In this document: positions 15,204 to 23,945 of the stretch, one piece after another
Layout: each line of letters opens with the position of its first letter
How positions within the stretch are numbered: position 1 is the stretch's first letter
Assembly: GCA_018064425.1 (NCBI GenBank)
Contig: JAGHVF010000040.1
Span: 1 to 54,098, forward strand
Source: Candidatus Colinaster equi
GTDB lineage: Bacteria; Bacillota; Clostridia; Lachnospirales; Lachnospiraceae
Length of the DNA: 54,098 nucleotides
Direction: 5' to 3'
Translations under genes and position numbers: made by a program
The notes under the pieces: model-generated
Database searches by the model: none
Told to the model about the DNA's origin: nothing
Seen by the model: the letters and a program-made list of their open reading frames with translations, nothing else

Positions 15204-18038
15204 CTAATTAATAAAATCTCTTTCTTTCAAGATAATCATATCATCTTCATCATATCGCTTACCGAACATTACATCTGTTACGTGTTTGAAACTAAACTTT
15301 GTAGCGTGCTCTATAGCTTCATCAACTATCTCACGTACATCTGTTACCGTTACGATATGATCCGATGTCTGCAACTCATCAATGCGCGTATGAAGTGCCA
15401 AGATGCCCATCTCATCTATAGAATACTCCATATGGTCAGCATACTTTCGACCATACGCAACTAACGCATCATCACTGAGTTCTTCTACCTCAACATGAAT
15501 GTTAAAGAGCTGTTTCATCTGCTCAAAACCATTCATAAATCTATTCATTACTTTCAGTGTATCCTGCATAACTACGAATACACCAAACTTTTCCTGATTA
15601 AGTGCTTTCAAGAGACTTTCGACAGTTTCCGGTCGCATATCACCGGCCTTCTCGATAATCAATCCACCGTTTGCAAGCTTCTCAAGCATTACATCTACAG
15701 CTTTTTCATTAAGAGATGAACCTGACACTTTGCCGACTTTTCCGGAAAAATTGTCGTCGATTCCCCTCGCATACTGCATAACATTCTTGGCCAGCTCCAT
15801 AGAATCTTCCATAGATTCTCCGGTTACAAATACGTTGCCGGTGTACGCGGCAAGACTAATATTATCCAGTGACTCAAGCAACTTGGTTCTTGCTTTTCTT
15901 GTTTGCACAAACGAACCAAACAGAGCAATTTCTTCATCCGTCATGTTTCGCGCTGTTACTTCTTGAGACGACTCGGTATTTTCATCAGACTCTACTGTCT
16001 CTTCACTGTCACTCTCTGATTCATCAACCATCGGTTCAGCCGGTATCTCTTCGGTTTGCTCCGATTCTTCAACCAACTCCTCTTCATTGTCATAATCGGA
16101 TGAATCTTCCATATCGGTATCAGTTGACGTTACATCTTCAATTGCTTCTTCAGGTTCTTCGTTGACATCCTCTACCTCAGCAATCTCTTCAACCTCCGGG
16201 TATTCTTCCTCAACATTTTCTTCCGAAGGAACTGACTCATTCATTACAGTCTTTAAATACTCTTTGTATTCCTTATCAGCATCAATCGGTTCAGGCTTAC
16301 TATCAGATTCCTGCTCAAGTTTCTCAAGAATACCATCCCTGGCAGTTGCTTCAAAATCTGTAAACAAACTACCTGTTTGCTCAAGCACTCTTCTCTTGAT
16401 TTCTTCATGATGTCTTTCTTGATTCTTTTTCTTGCTGTTCTCCCAATCAGATAAGAATTCTTCAATATCAATCTGACCGGTAATCTGCTTCTCAACTTTT
16501 TCCTCTTCCGGAACAACCAGGCTTATTTGTCCATCATATTCCTGACTAAGCATTTTCTGCATAGAACGAGGAGGTGTTGTAGAATCAATCTTTTCTGATT
16601 CTGTCTGTGAATGAATAGTCGCAATGTCCCTGGATTGAAGAGCCTTGTCAAGTGCTTCTGCAACCTTTCTGTCAATAAGCTCCATCAATTCCTCTTTGGA
16701 AGCTTTCGACATATCAATCATCGGTTCTTCCTTAACCGGTTGCGGTGTCTCTTTAACCACTTCTTCCTTAGCCGGTATAATCGGTTCCTCAGGTATCAAT
16801 TCCTCAATAAGAGGTTCGCTTGATATTTTTGATGTATCAACCGGTTTAATAACCGTAACATTGTCTACCGGCGTATGCGGAGTATAGACAATAGTCTTAT
16901 CGGTTGCCGGAATATTGGGAAGTATCATTGTGATATCATCAGCCGATTCTACTTCCTCTATCTCGGATATTTCTTCCATCACAGTTGATTTTGGAGCATT
17001 TTCCTTGAAAAACAACTCCGTCATCTCGGCTGTATCCTGCATCATAGGAGCCATTATTGTCTCTGTCACACTACCCGGAACATATGCCTCTTCTTCAGAC
17101 ACTTGCTCTTCTTGTGGCTCTGCTTCCTGTTCCATGACATAATTGCCGCTTGCAATAGTATCCGTATTCTCGCTATATACATTACTATCCTCATTCAAAT
17201 ATGCTTCGTTGGCATTATTTTGAATCGGTGGAACAACCGTCTCGTAATCAGAGAATGTACCCTTTATGCTTTCTGCGAGTGCTTTCTGGATATTGATTGT
17301 ACTATATTGACCAACATCCATAGGCTTAACATATATATCATCATTTGCATCAATTTTATCCGGAACATTCTCTTCTACCGCTTCATGCACAGCAGTTCTC
17401 TCGATATATTCCTGGCGCTCCTTTGGCTCAAGCATGCCTCTGTATAAGCGCTCCTGATCCTCTGTTAACGGCTGATAGAGCATTTTAAGCTCCATTGCCT
17501 TCTTAATGTACTTTCCCTCTCTGAACCAAATAACCAGTTCATCGCACTCATCCACGCAATTGGATATCAATCCAACCTTTTGATATAAACGTGCCAGCTC
17601 ATAGCACCACTTCTCTGTTCTCTCGCGCTTCTTAAGCTCTTCAAGGCATTCTATTCTCTCTTCCAGACTGGCATCTTGTGCTTCATAAATCTTGTATAAC
17701 AAAATGAATTTGCCATTATCTGTCGGAGCCATCTGTACAAACATTTTGTAGTACTCCATTGCCTGTACAACTTCTTCCATCTTTATACACAGTTCGCACA
17801 GAGAATACACAATAGCTTTACTGTTCTGGCATCTTGTATACGCTTGTTCCAACAGTATTTTTGCTTCGTTATACCTCTTATTAATCTTATATAAGTCACT
17901 GATTGTACACAAAGTTGTAGCACTTCTTACTCTCGTCCAATCGATAGTATCCGCTATCTCGACAGCTTCTTCAAATTCTCTTTTCTTAATAAGTGACTTT
18001 ATCTCGTCACTACGTAACTTGTATTCATACTTATCCAA
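15204..18038 (-). CDS. TPR protein with acidic linker and degenerate AAA+-like C-terminal domain
   Basis: This protein of about 944 residues has three parts. Residues 1-220 are helical TPR-like repeats. Residues 220-690 are a long acidic region rich in Glu, Pro, Thr and Ser, probably disordered. The last 250 residues resemble an AAA+ domain: VFVTGESMEDSMELAKNV sits where a P-loop would be but lacks the Gly-Lys-Thr/Ser, GGLIIEKAG stands in for Walker B, and a helical lid-like end follows. ATP use is therefore doubtful and a scaffold role more likely (inference). The frame opens with GTG at 18047, inside AGAGGTG; the TTG at 18038, eight bases after AGAGG, is a better start. Confidence 0.75.
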   Translation of the reverse strand: MDKYEYKLRSDEIKSLIKKREFEEAVEIADTIDWTRVRSATTLCTISDLYKINKRYNEAKILLEQAYTRCQNSKAIVYSLCELCIKMEEVVQAMEYYKMFVQMAPTDNGKFILLYKIYEAQDASLEERIECLEELKKRERTEKWCYELARLYQKVGLISNCVDECDELVIWFREGKYIKKAMELKMLYQPLTEDQERLYRGMLEPKERQEYIERTAVHEAVEENVPDKIDANDDIYVKPMDVGQYSTINIQKALAESIKGTFSDYETVVPPIQNNANEAYLNEDSNVYSENTDTIASGNYVMEQEAEPQEEQVSEEEAYVPGSVTETIMAPMMQDTAEMTELFFKENAPKSTVMEEISEIEEVESADDITMILPNIPATDKTIVYTPHTPVDNVTVIKPVDTSKISSEPLIEELIPEEPIIPAKEEVVKETPQPVKEEPMIDMSKASKEELMELIDRKVAEALDKALQSRDIATIHSQTESEKIDSTTPPRSMQKMLSQEYDGQISLVVPEEEKVEKQITGQIDIEEFLSDWENSKKKNQERHHEEIKRRVLEQTGSLFTDFEATARDGILEKLEQESDSKPEPIDADKEYKEYLKTVMNESVPSEENVEEEYPEVEEIAEVEDVNEEPEEAIEDVTSTDTDMEDSSDYDNEEELVEESEQTEEIPAEPMVDESESDSEETVESDENTESSQEVTARNMTDEEIALFGSFVQTRKARTKLLESLDNISLAAYTGNVFVTGESMEDSMELAKNVMQYARGIDDNFSGKVGKVSGSSLNEKAVDVMLEKLANGGLIIEKAGDMRPETVESLLKALNQEKFGVFVVMQDTLKVMNRFMNGFEQMKQLFNIHVEVEELSDDALVAYGRKYADHMEYSIDEMGILALHTRIDELQTSDHIVTVTDVREIVDEAIEHATKFSFKHVTDVMFGKRYDEDDMIILKERDFIN

Positions 18039-18102
18039 GTTCGTCACCTCTTTGAATGATTGCTATAAAAGGGTCACATTACACTAACCCACTATCTAAA
18101 TA

Positions 18103-18131
18103 AGTGTATCATAGCAATATGCAAAATACAA
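18103..18131 (-). promoter_or_regulatory. Promoter of the TPR-glgB operon
   Basis: On the minus strand TTGTAT and TACACT are 17 bases apart, about 65 bases upstream of the TTG start. Confidence 0.6.
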
Positions 18132-18198
18132 GAAAAAGGGTAATCTTCGTTGATGTGTACAAGATATTGTATTCATTGTGTGTAAATAAAGATATGTT

Positions 18199-18873
18199 TT
18201 ATGACAAAATTCCGAATATTAGCAATGCAATCGCAACATAATACGTTGCAAGATTCCATCCGTGCGTTGACCATCTTCTTTTTCTGTGAAAATAGAGAAA
18301 TACGATGAGTGTATCAGATATGAAAAAGAGGATTCCTCCAAGCATAACAAGAAGGGCATTTAACGACTGTAACTGAATAAACATACTTATACCATGAGCC
18401 ATAAGCAATGATACAAATACCGAATACACATATATTACCAAACGCAATACGTTAACCAAAACAAATCTATTTGTCTTAAGAAGCAAATATGTAAATATCA
18501 ACACCAAGACCGGAGCAATCAGTTCCGCTGCTTTCATAGGACAAATAATTGATAATCCGATAATAAAGCTGACATGTGCAAGCAAGAATAACCCTGCTCC
18601 TACAATGAAATATTTTTTATTCTTATGAGAATTAAAAATTCCCAACACGATATCTCCCAGAAAGCAAAGCAAAAATCCCGATCCGACATATTTATACTCT
18701 TGCACATTATTGTGACTTAACGCATAAAGAAAACTCAGTATCACAAAAGACAAACTGCTTACTGTCTTCATGACAAAAAACTTATCCCTGAATTTGGTAT
18801 TAATCAGTGTACCAAGAAGAAGCAATATTAATATGCAATATGCAATTGTCATACCTGTTATCACACCGGTCAT
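18199..18873 (-). CDS. YhhN/TMEM86-family membrane protein
   Basis: This 224-residue protein has about eight hydrophobic segments and the marks of the YhhN family: FLLCFLGDIVLG, LGGILFFISDTLIV and TYYVAIALLIFG. Animal members of this family are lysoplasmalogenases that cleave vinyl-ether lysolipids, and anaerobic clostridia often contain plasmalogens, so a lipid role is plausible. That activity is not shown for bacterial members as a rule. The frame opens at 18924, but that part lies inside the terminator of the upstream carD gene. GGGGAG six bases before the ATG at 18873 marks the real start. Confidence 0.85.
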   Translation of the reverse strand: MTGVITGMTIAYCILILLLLGTLINTKFRDKFFVMKTVSSLSFVILSFLYALSHNNVQEYKYVGSGFLLCFLGDIVLGIFNSHKNKKYFIVGAGLFLLAHVSFIIGLSIICPMKAAELIAPVLVLIFTYLLLKTNRFVLVNVLRLVIYVYSVFVSLLMAHGISMFIQLQSLNALLVMLGGILFFISDTLIVFLYFHRKRRWSTHGWNLATYYVAIALLIFGILS

Positions 18874-18903
18874 ATTGTTCTCCCCAAAATACTTTCCAAC
18901 TTC

Positions 18904-18932
18904 AAAAGGGGTCGCAAACAGCAACCCCTTTT
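18904..18932 (-). terminator. Rho-independent terminator after the CarD-family gene
   Basis: AAAAGGGGTTGC and GCGACCCCTTTT form a stem around a 5-base loop (read on the minus strand), ending in a T run. It lies six bases after the CarD-family stop codon. The A run on the other side could let it work in both directions. Confidence 0.85.
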
Positions 18933-18937
18933 ATTGT

Positions 18938-19435
18938 CTAACCGACATTTTTCTCAATATAATCTCTAACTTCTTCTTTCTTTATCCCAAGTGAAATTCC
19001 CAGTTCGCCAAATAATATGTCCTCTGCTGCATGAAAATATCTCTCATCCGTACTCGTTGCCTTTTTTCCGTCAGCAATTCTTTCCTTCTTGCGATTCTGA
19101 AGAACAATCATCATCTCGCACAACTCTTTACAGTCTGCTTTGCGTAATGCATCCGTAAAATTTCTCTCTCTTACCTTATCATCACGTATCCACTCCGGCT
19201 TAATATTTTTTATCTCACCAATTAGGCTTTCTGCTTCTTCTTTGCTGATTACTTTTCTCAGCACCTTTTGTTCACTTTCTACCGGAGTAAAAATTGTACT
19301 TCCTTTTAGGTATACCTGCGACATTGTGTAGTACAGCTTATCTTCGGAAACACCGGGTAAATCAATATGACCGATGCTCTTAATCTGACACACGCCTTTG
19401 TTACCATATACTACGTATTCACCGACTTCAAACAT
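18938..19435 (-). CDS. CarD/CdnL-family transcription regulator
   Basis: The N-terminal 60 residues (FEVGEYVVYGNKGVCQIKSI, followed by LYYTMSQVYL) form the RNA-polymerase interaction domain shared by CarD, CdnL and the Mfd repair coupler. The helical C-terminal part should contact promoter DNA near the -10 box. Such proteins bind the polymerase beta subunit and change open-complex stability, often at rRNA promoters. Its length of 165 residues is typical. AGAAGGG precedes the ATG and a terminator follows the stop, so it appears to be a single-gene unit. Confidence 0.92.
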   Translation of the reverse strand: MFEVGEYVVYGNKGVCQIKSIGHIDLPGVSEDKLYYTMSQVYLKGSTIFTPVESEQKVLRKVISKEEAESLIGEIKNIKPEWIRDDKVRERNFTDALRKADCKELCEMMIVLQNRKKERIADGKKATSTDERYFHAAEDILFGELGISLGIKKEEVRDYIEKNVG

Positions 19436-19536
19436 ACTTCATCCCTTCTAAATATTTTTACTCCCAATACAAAGTCGCTACGCCTACATTTTATCAAAAA
19501 AACAAGTGTTTCGTAAATGAAATTTACGCAAATCCC

Positions 19537-19941
19537 CTAAAAAAGTTGTTTTATTTCCTGCAACTCTTCCGCTGTCGGCTCACCCGGCTTCCATGATATA
19601 TTCTGTCCGTCTCCATGATATCTTGGAATAAGATGAATATGAAAATGAAAAACTGTCTGACCGGCAACTTCATTATTATTCTGAACAAGATTAAATCCGT
19701 CAGCATTTAACTTCTCTGTCATTGTCTCAGTCATTCTCTTTGCCAATGTAAATGCTTTGGCCACCTTATCTTCCGGTAATTCATATATATTCTTATAATG
19801 ATCCTTGGGAAGAATCAGCGCATGACCCCTCGTTGCTGCTCCCATATCCAGAATCACCTTAAATTCATCATCTTCATAAATGGCATTTGTGGGAATATCT
19901 CCGTTTGCCAACTTACAGAAAATGCAATTATCATCCTTCAT
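19537..19941 (-). CDS. HIT-family nucleotide hydrolase/transferase
   Basis: This 134-residue protein carries the histidine triad HFHIHLIPRY near its C-terminus and the N-terminal FCKLANGDIPTNAIYEDDEF block with two of the Cys residues often seen in zinc-bearing HIT proteins. Family members of the HinT group hydrolyse adenosine phosphoramidates and related nucleotides in the cytosol. GGAGG precedes the ATG. A small inverted repeat (CGTAAAT/ATTTACG) followed by a T-rich stretch at about 19502-19530 may end its transcript. Confidence 0.93.
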   Translation of the reverse strand: MKDDNCIFCKLANGDIPTNAIYEDDEFKVILDMGAATRGHALILPKDHYKNIYELPEDKVAKAFTLAKRMTETMTEKLNADGFNLVQNNNEVAGQTVFHFHIHLIPRYHGDGQNISWKPGEPTAEELQEIKQLF

Positions 19942-19962
19942 TTCTAATCCTCCATTTGTTAT

Positions 19963-20946
19963 CTACATAAATAAAAACAATTCATCAAGACTTCTTAATA
20001 CGGCAAATTCTCCTTTTACCTTCATCTCGCCGCCCATAAATGAACGCTGGAACGTCTTATGTCCTGCCAAAATCTCGTTCATTGTATCATTTGTTAATGT
20101 ACACTCAACATCAGCTTTACCAATATCATTTGTCTCAAAACTAACATTGCTGATATTAACATTGATAATAAGAGGCTTATTATCAATCAAAAACTTATAT
20201 ACAGCCTTAAATCCCGGAATAGGGCTAAAATGATCTCTAAGCTGCTCAATATAGGAATCTATATTGGAAGGACCTTTATTCATCATGCCTCTAAACATAT
20301 TCGCAAGTTCCTGAATATCTTCCTTTTGTTGCTGAACATAAGTATCATCCGCCGCATATTGAGATAACTGCTCAGACTCCTGAGGTGTAAGATCAATATT
20401 CTTTGATACGGATACCTTCTGCTTAACAGCCTGATTACTGGCAGGAAAACAAGTTGGTTTCTGATTCACGGTCCTGTATATATTCTCTGCTTTCTTTTCA
20501 ATGAGTGTCGTATATTCATCACTCATCTCAAGAGAAGCGGCATCTGCAATATATCCGCATATTCCGCTACATGGAAGTCCGCCTAATATCTCCCATGCCG
20601 TAGACAAATTGAGTTTACCTTCGCGCTCTCCGTATGTGGTTGACATAACAATGGGTGACATATATATCTTACTTATTCTTTCTTTGTCACCATACAACCA
20701 ACATGCATCCAAAAACTGCTGCATATAACCGCCGATTCCATACCATTCTACGGTAGTTGCAAGAATTATTCCATCTGCATCTTTAAGTGTCTGAGGAAGA
20801 GTGGTAATAGAATTCTTTAGTTCACATAACATGTATCTGTCAACTCTGACATTAAGCTCCTCCAACACCTTTTGCATCTTATTGATAACATATAATGTGG
20901 GGTCATCCATAAGTCCGCGACCGCCATAATAAATATTGATTTTCAA
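19963..20946 (-). CDS. Flavodoxin-like NAD(P)H:FMN oxidoreductase fused to an SCP2-like domain
   Basis: Residues 1-160 look like an NADPH-dependent FMN reductase/flavodoxin fold, with ADGIILATTVEWYGIGGYMQ at the flavin site and MSTTYGEREG further on. The C-terminal 100 residues resemble an SCP2 sterol-carrier domain, with TMNEILAGHKTFQRSFMGGEMKVKG near the end, a fold that holds hydrophobic ligands. A fused pair suggests reduction of a lipophilic substrate, but the substrate is unknown. The start is TTG eight bases after GAGGAGG. It follows the HIT gene's start by 21 bases and the FHA gene's stop by 49 bases, so it may be co-transcribed with one or both. Confidence 0.82.
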   Translation of the reverse strand: MKINIYYGGRGLMDDPTLYVINKMQKVLEELNVRVDRYMLCELKNSITTLPQTLKDADGIILATTVEWYGIGGYMQQFLDACWLYGDKERISKIYMSPIVMSTTYGEREGKLNLSTAWEILGGLPCSGICGYIADAASLEMSDEYTTLIEKKAENIYRTVNQKPTCFPASNQAVKQKVSVSKNIDLTPQESEQLSQYAADDTYVQQQKEDIQELANMFRGMMNKGPSNIDSYIEQLRDHFSPIPGFKAVYKFLIDNKPLIINVNISNVSFETNDIGKADVECTLTNDTMNEILAGHKTFQRSFMGGEMKVKGEFAVLRSLDELFLFM

Positions 20947-20995
20947 GTGTTACCTCCTCAAGTCTCTATACTCACAAATCACGATAACACATTGA

Positions 20996-22285
20996 TTATA
21001 CTACAGTTACGCGTACTTTTCCAAAGTATATTTCATCTTTATCCGATATCGGAACTTCACTGCCCGCTACAATTTTACTGCCATTAACATATGTTCCGTT
21101 TGTGGAATGAAGATCCATTAATGTTAATTGACTATTTCTTTTAAAGATTCTGGCGTGCTTTCTGCTGACAGAATCGTCCGATATGGTAATATCAACATCT
21201 TCGCTCTTTTTTCCCATTGTTACCGGAAATGCGGAAATAACCTTATTTTGCGATATTCCATCTTCATCCCAATTAATAATGTATTCTCGCTTATCCGGCT
21301 TTACATCAAAAAACTGTGTCACTTCATCATCCGATAGCATTTCTTCTTTACCCCAATATTCATCGACCGTTACATTCTCTCCGATATCAGGCACTTCTTC
21401 TCTATGATTGTCTATGATTCGTACCACATTTTTGATTGTCATACCAATTGCAAAAATCAAACAAAGAATCACAAGCAGAATCAAATAGCTCACATATACT
21501 ATTTCATCAATATACACTTTATATACAAAAAAAGATGCTATCGCCACAAATAAGGATACTGCCACGGGAATCCATTTTGCAGCGCCTTCCTTTGCATTTT
21601 TCCTCTTTGTATTTGTATTTTCGGTAATATCATCTTCTTCATACGTCGACATGTTTATATCATATATATCGCCTGTATCTCCTATATATCCTTTTTCACT
21701 CTCATCATTTTCTTCTGTATATTTTTCCCGAACATCACTAATTGACATATTCTCCTTTTCTATCAAAGACAGAAAGCCGGTAATCATAAATGTCTCTTCT
21801 TTTGACATTCTATAGAATTGATATGCAATATTTACCGCATGTTCATTTTTATGATCTATCTTCTCCAAAAAGAAATCGGCCAATTTGTAATACTTTGTAT
21901 AATCCTGTGTTTCTATAGAAAAAGGAAGGTATATCATATATAAGCAATCATCTTCCATATCTCTGAAAATGTAATTTGGATCAAATATGAATCCGCTATC
22001 TTCAAACATATATGCATTACTCTGACACAGAATCTGTGTTATAGTATATATAAGTTTACATAACTCTTGATATGTCATGCGCTTGTCTTCATATTCACGT
22101 TTTATTGATCTCATATTTGATATATCAAATTTCAAAACATCTTCACTATCTATTACACTGCACCGACATTCGGGTATATTCGGAATATGGTTCTCCGTTA
22201 GCATTCTTCTTTTATATTCATACTTGTTATCTGTCATATCATTCTCAACCAGATAACTTTTTCCCAATTCACGTACAATTCTCAT
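20996..22285 (-). CDS. DUF6382-like membrane protein with C-terminal FHA domain
   Basis: This 429-residue protein starts with a domain of about 180 residues that I recall as DUF6382 (YMFEDSGFIFDPNYIF, then MIYLPF). An acidic linker and two membrane segments follow at about 245-300. The C-terminal FHA domain (ISDDSVSRKHARIF, DLHSTNGTYVNG) should bind phosphothreonine. It is the last gene of the Tad operon, next to the pseudopilin gene, and may link Ser/Thr kinase signals to pilus assembly (inference). The ATG at 22285 has GGAGAG four bases upstream; the TTG at 22297 lies within that site and was not chosen. Confidence 0.85.
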   Translation of the reverse strand: MRIVRELGKSYLVENDMTDNKYEYKRRMLTENHIPNIPECRCSVIDSEDVLKFDISNMRSIKREYEDKRMTYQELCKLIYTITQILCQSNAYMFEDSGFIFDPNYIFRDMEDDCLYMIYLPFSIETQDYTKYYKLADFFLEKIDHKNEHAVNIAYQFYRMSKEETFMITGFLSLIEKENMSISDVREKYTEENDESEKGYIGDTGDIYDINMSTYEEDDITENTNTKRKNAKEGAAKWIPVAVSLFVAIASFFVYKVYIDEIVYVSYLILLVILCLIFAIGMTIKNVVRIIDNHREEVPDIGENVTVDEYWGKEEMLSDDEVTQFFDVKPDKREYIINWDEDGISQNKVISAFPVTMGKKSEDVDITISDDSVSRKHARIFKRNSQLTLMDLHSTNGTYVNGSKIVAGSEVPISDKDEIYFGKVRVTVV

Positions 22286-22303
22286 ATTTCTCTCCAAAAG
22301 TAA

Positions 22304-22732
22304 CTATTTCCCGCAAATCCGAATAAACATAACCGGATTAGTTCTCATCACCTTAACACTTCTATCACTTTTTAAACTCTCTTCATTAACAATTCCCATT
22401 CTCTTCAGGATATACTTTATTGCCGATTCGGCAGAAATCTGTATAGACGATATGCTTACATTAGATTTGTATTTGATTTGATATTGGAAAATCTGCTCAT
22501 CCAAAAGCTTGGCGACTTCTTGGTTTACATAATCTTCAATTTCACTATTTGTAAGCTCATTGCAATTACTTCCCCTTAATCCGGCAATATAACAGCTTTG
22601 ATATACCACACAATGGTTATACAAATAGAACGAATAGTACAAAATTGTAATAATAACAATAAACACAATAGGCACATAGATTCCTGCCTCAATTGTCATA
22701 TATCCATTAATACATTTATTTTTCATTTTCAC
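22304..22732 (-). CDS. TadE-like pseudopilin
   Basis: This 142-residue protein has one hydrophobic N-terminal helix (YMTIEAGIYVPIVFIVIITI) with a conserved Glu, the pattern of TadE-type pilin-like proteins. Such proteins are processed by the Tad prepilin peptidase and join the pilus machine. The rest is a small extracytoplasmic domain. The GTG start at 22732 overlaps the stop of the prepilin peptidase (GTGTGA); an ATG two codons later is also possible. The overlap suggests coupled translation. Confidence 0.8.
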   Translation of the reverse strand: MKMKNKCINGYMTIEAGIYVPIVFIVIITILYYSFYLYNHCVVYQSCYIAGLRGSNCNELTNSEIEDYVNQEVAKLLDEQIFQYQIKYKSNVSISSIQISAESAIKYILKRMGIVNEESLKSDRSVKVMRTNPVMFIRICGK

Positions 22733-23178
22733 ACCGCAATAATTCCCACAAATGAACCGGCTGCAAGAAAAGGAATAAACGGAATAACATTCTTTTTTCC
22801 TATTTTCTTAAAACATATCAAATATGCACTTACCAAAAAACTGAATATCACAGCCATTGCAATACTTATCTCATAGCATTTCAGTGACATAAGTCCGCTC
22901 ATGATGATTAACATATAACCATCACCTACTCCAATTGCCTTTTTCTTTAAAATATTCATTACAAAAATGGCTGCTGCCGGAATAATCATAATCAAACTCT
23001 GATATATACTCTTATCTCCAATGGTAATCATTACCAAACACCCACATGCACTAACAATAACGCCTGTGCCCAGTAACCACATCGGAACGACTTTCCTTTT
23101 AATATCAAATATTGAAGAAATTATAAGAATACAAATTACCAATACTTTACATACACAATTTACACTATCCGCATTCAC
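22729..23178 (-). CDS. Type IV prepilin peptidase, TadV/CpaA type (second copy)
   Basis: This 149-residue membrane enzyme has five or six hydrophobic segments and the two catalytic Asp motifs of the A24 family: an Asp in SSIFDIKRKVVP and the GxGD motif in GVGDGYML. It would cleave the leader from Tad pilins at the inner face of the membrane. The frame opens with GTG at 23196, but GGAGG just upstream of the in-frame GTG at 23178 fits better, and its start then overlaps the end of the preceding gene. The locus has another such peptidase at 29944-30453. Confidence 0.87.
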   Translation of the reverse strand: MNADSVNCVCKVLVICILIISSIFDIKRKVVPMWLLGTGVIVSACGCLVMITIGDKSIYQSLIMIIPAAAIFVMNILKKKAIGVGDGYMLIIMSGLMSLKCYEISIAMAVIFSFLVSAYLICFKKIGKKNVIPFIPFLAAGSFVGIIAV

Positions 23179-23926
23179 TGCATGGCCTCCTTCCACCGAC
23201 CTCTGATATTTTTACCGTCTTTACTTTTCTTTTTAATCCGCTACACGTTACGCTACTATGATATCTGTTTCCGTCTTCAGTAATAAAAACTATTCCGGTA
23301 TTGCCGTTTCTTGCACATTTTTCGCAAGGATAATATTTTGCTCCGCTACTGTTTCTGCAATTCTCTATCGAATCCGACGATACCAGACTGATTGATATTT
23401 TCAAATGACTGCACTCTCTTGATCTGTGATATGCGTATCCCGATTCCGTAATATATACATACTCTTCAGAATTTTTTTCGTTTCCCGCATTATTTACATC
23501 ATATCCCGTCCACTTTCTGGCTTTGGAATATACCGTCGTATAGGATTTAGGGAAGCCGACTGCATTAAATAGCGAAACAATTGGCTGCACTTCTTTCAAT
23601 TCAACACATTCATTGCCAAGAGTATTTGTTTCCATATGAGCCAACATTGTCATATTACATACTTTGTCATGCATTTTTCCGTAATTAACAGAATACTCTT
23701 CAAATACCAGAAAAAGTGACAAGATATTGGCCATAAAAAATAGAAAGATTGGCAGTACCAATGCTATTTCTACGGTCATGCTTCCCGTTTTGAAAGAAAG
23801 GAGGCATGAAGACATCTTCTTGTGTATGTTACTCTGTTTCCGGTTAGTCTTTTTTAATATGAGGGGAGAAAGTTGGATTAACCCAATGAGAAGATTTTGT
23901 GCTTTTTTTTCACAAGAAGACATCAT
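23165..23926 (-). CDS. TadE-like pseudopilin with two C-terminal Cys/His modules
   Basis: About 253 residues. A pilin-like segment (GSMTVEIALVLPIFLFFMAN) at about 48-67 is followed by an extracytoplasmic region with two tandem modules. Each has the order YH-x4-CS-x-LK and then PC-x2-C: His167, Cys172, Cys201, Cys204, and His223, Cys228, Cys249, Cys252. The spacing suggests a metal site or disulfide pair, and similar short modules occur in secreted clostridial proteins. The frame can open at 23953, overlapping the previous stop (ATGAATGA), but only the ATGs at 23926 and 23923 follow a ribosome site (AGAGGTG); either may be used. Confidence 0.78.
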   Translation of the reverse strand: MMSSCEKKAQNLLIGLIQLSPLILKKTNRKQSNIHKKMSSCLLSFKTGSMTVEIALVLPIFLFFMANILSLFLVFEEYSVNYGKMHDKVCNMTMLAHMETNTLGNECVELKEVQPIVSLFNAVGFPKSYTTVYSKARKWTGYDVNNAGNEKNSEEYVYITESGYAYHRSRECSHLKISISLVSSDSIENCRNSSGAKYYPCEKCARNGNTGIVFITEDGNRYHSSVTCSGLKRKVKTVKISEVGGRRPCSECG

Positions 23927-23945
23927 CACACCTCTTTTCCTTAAT

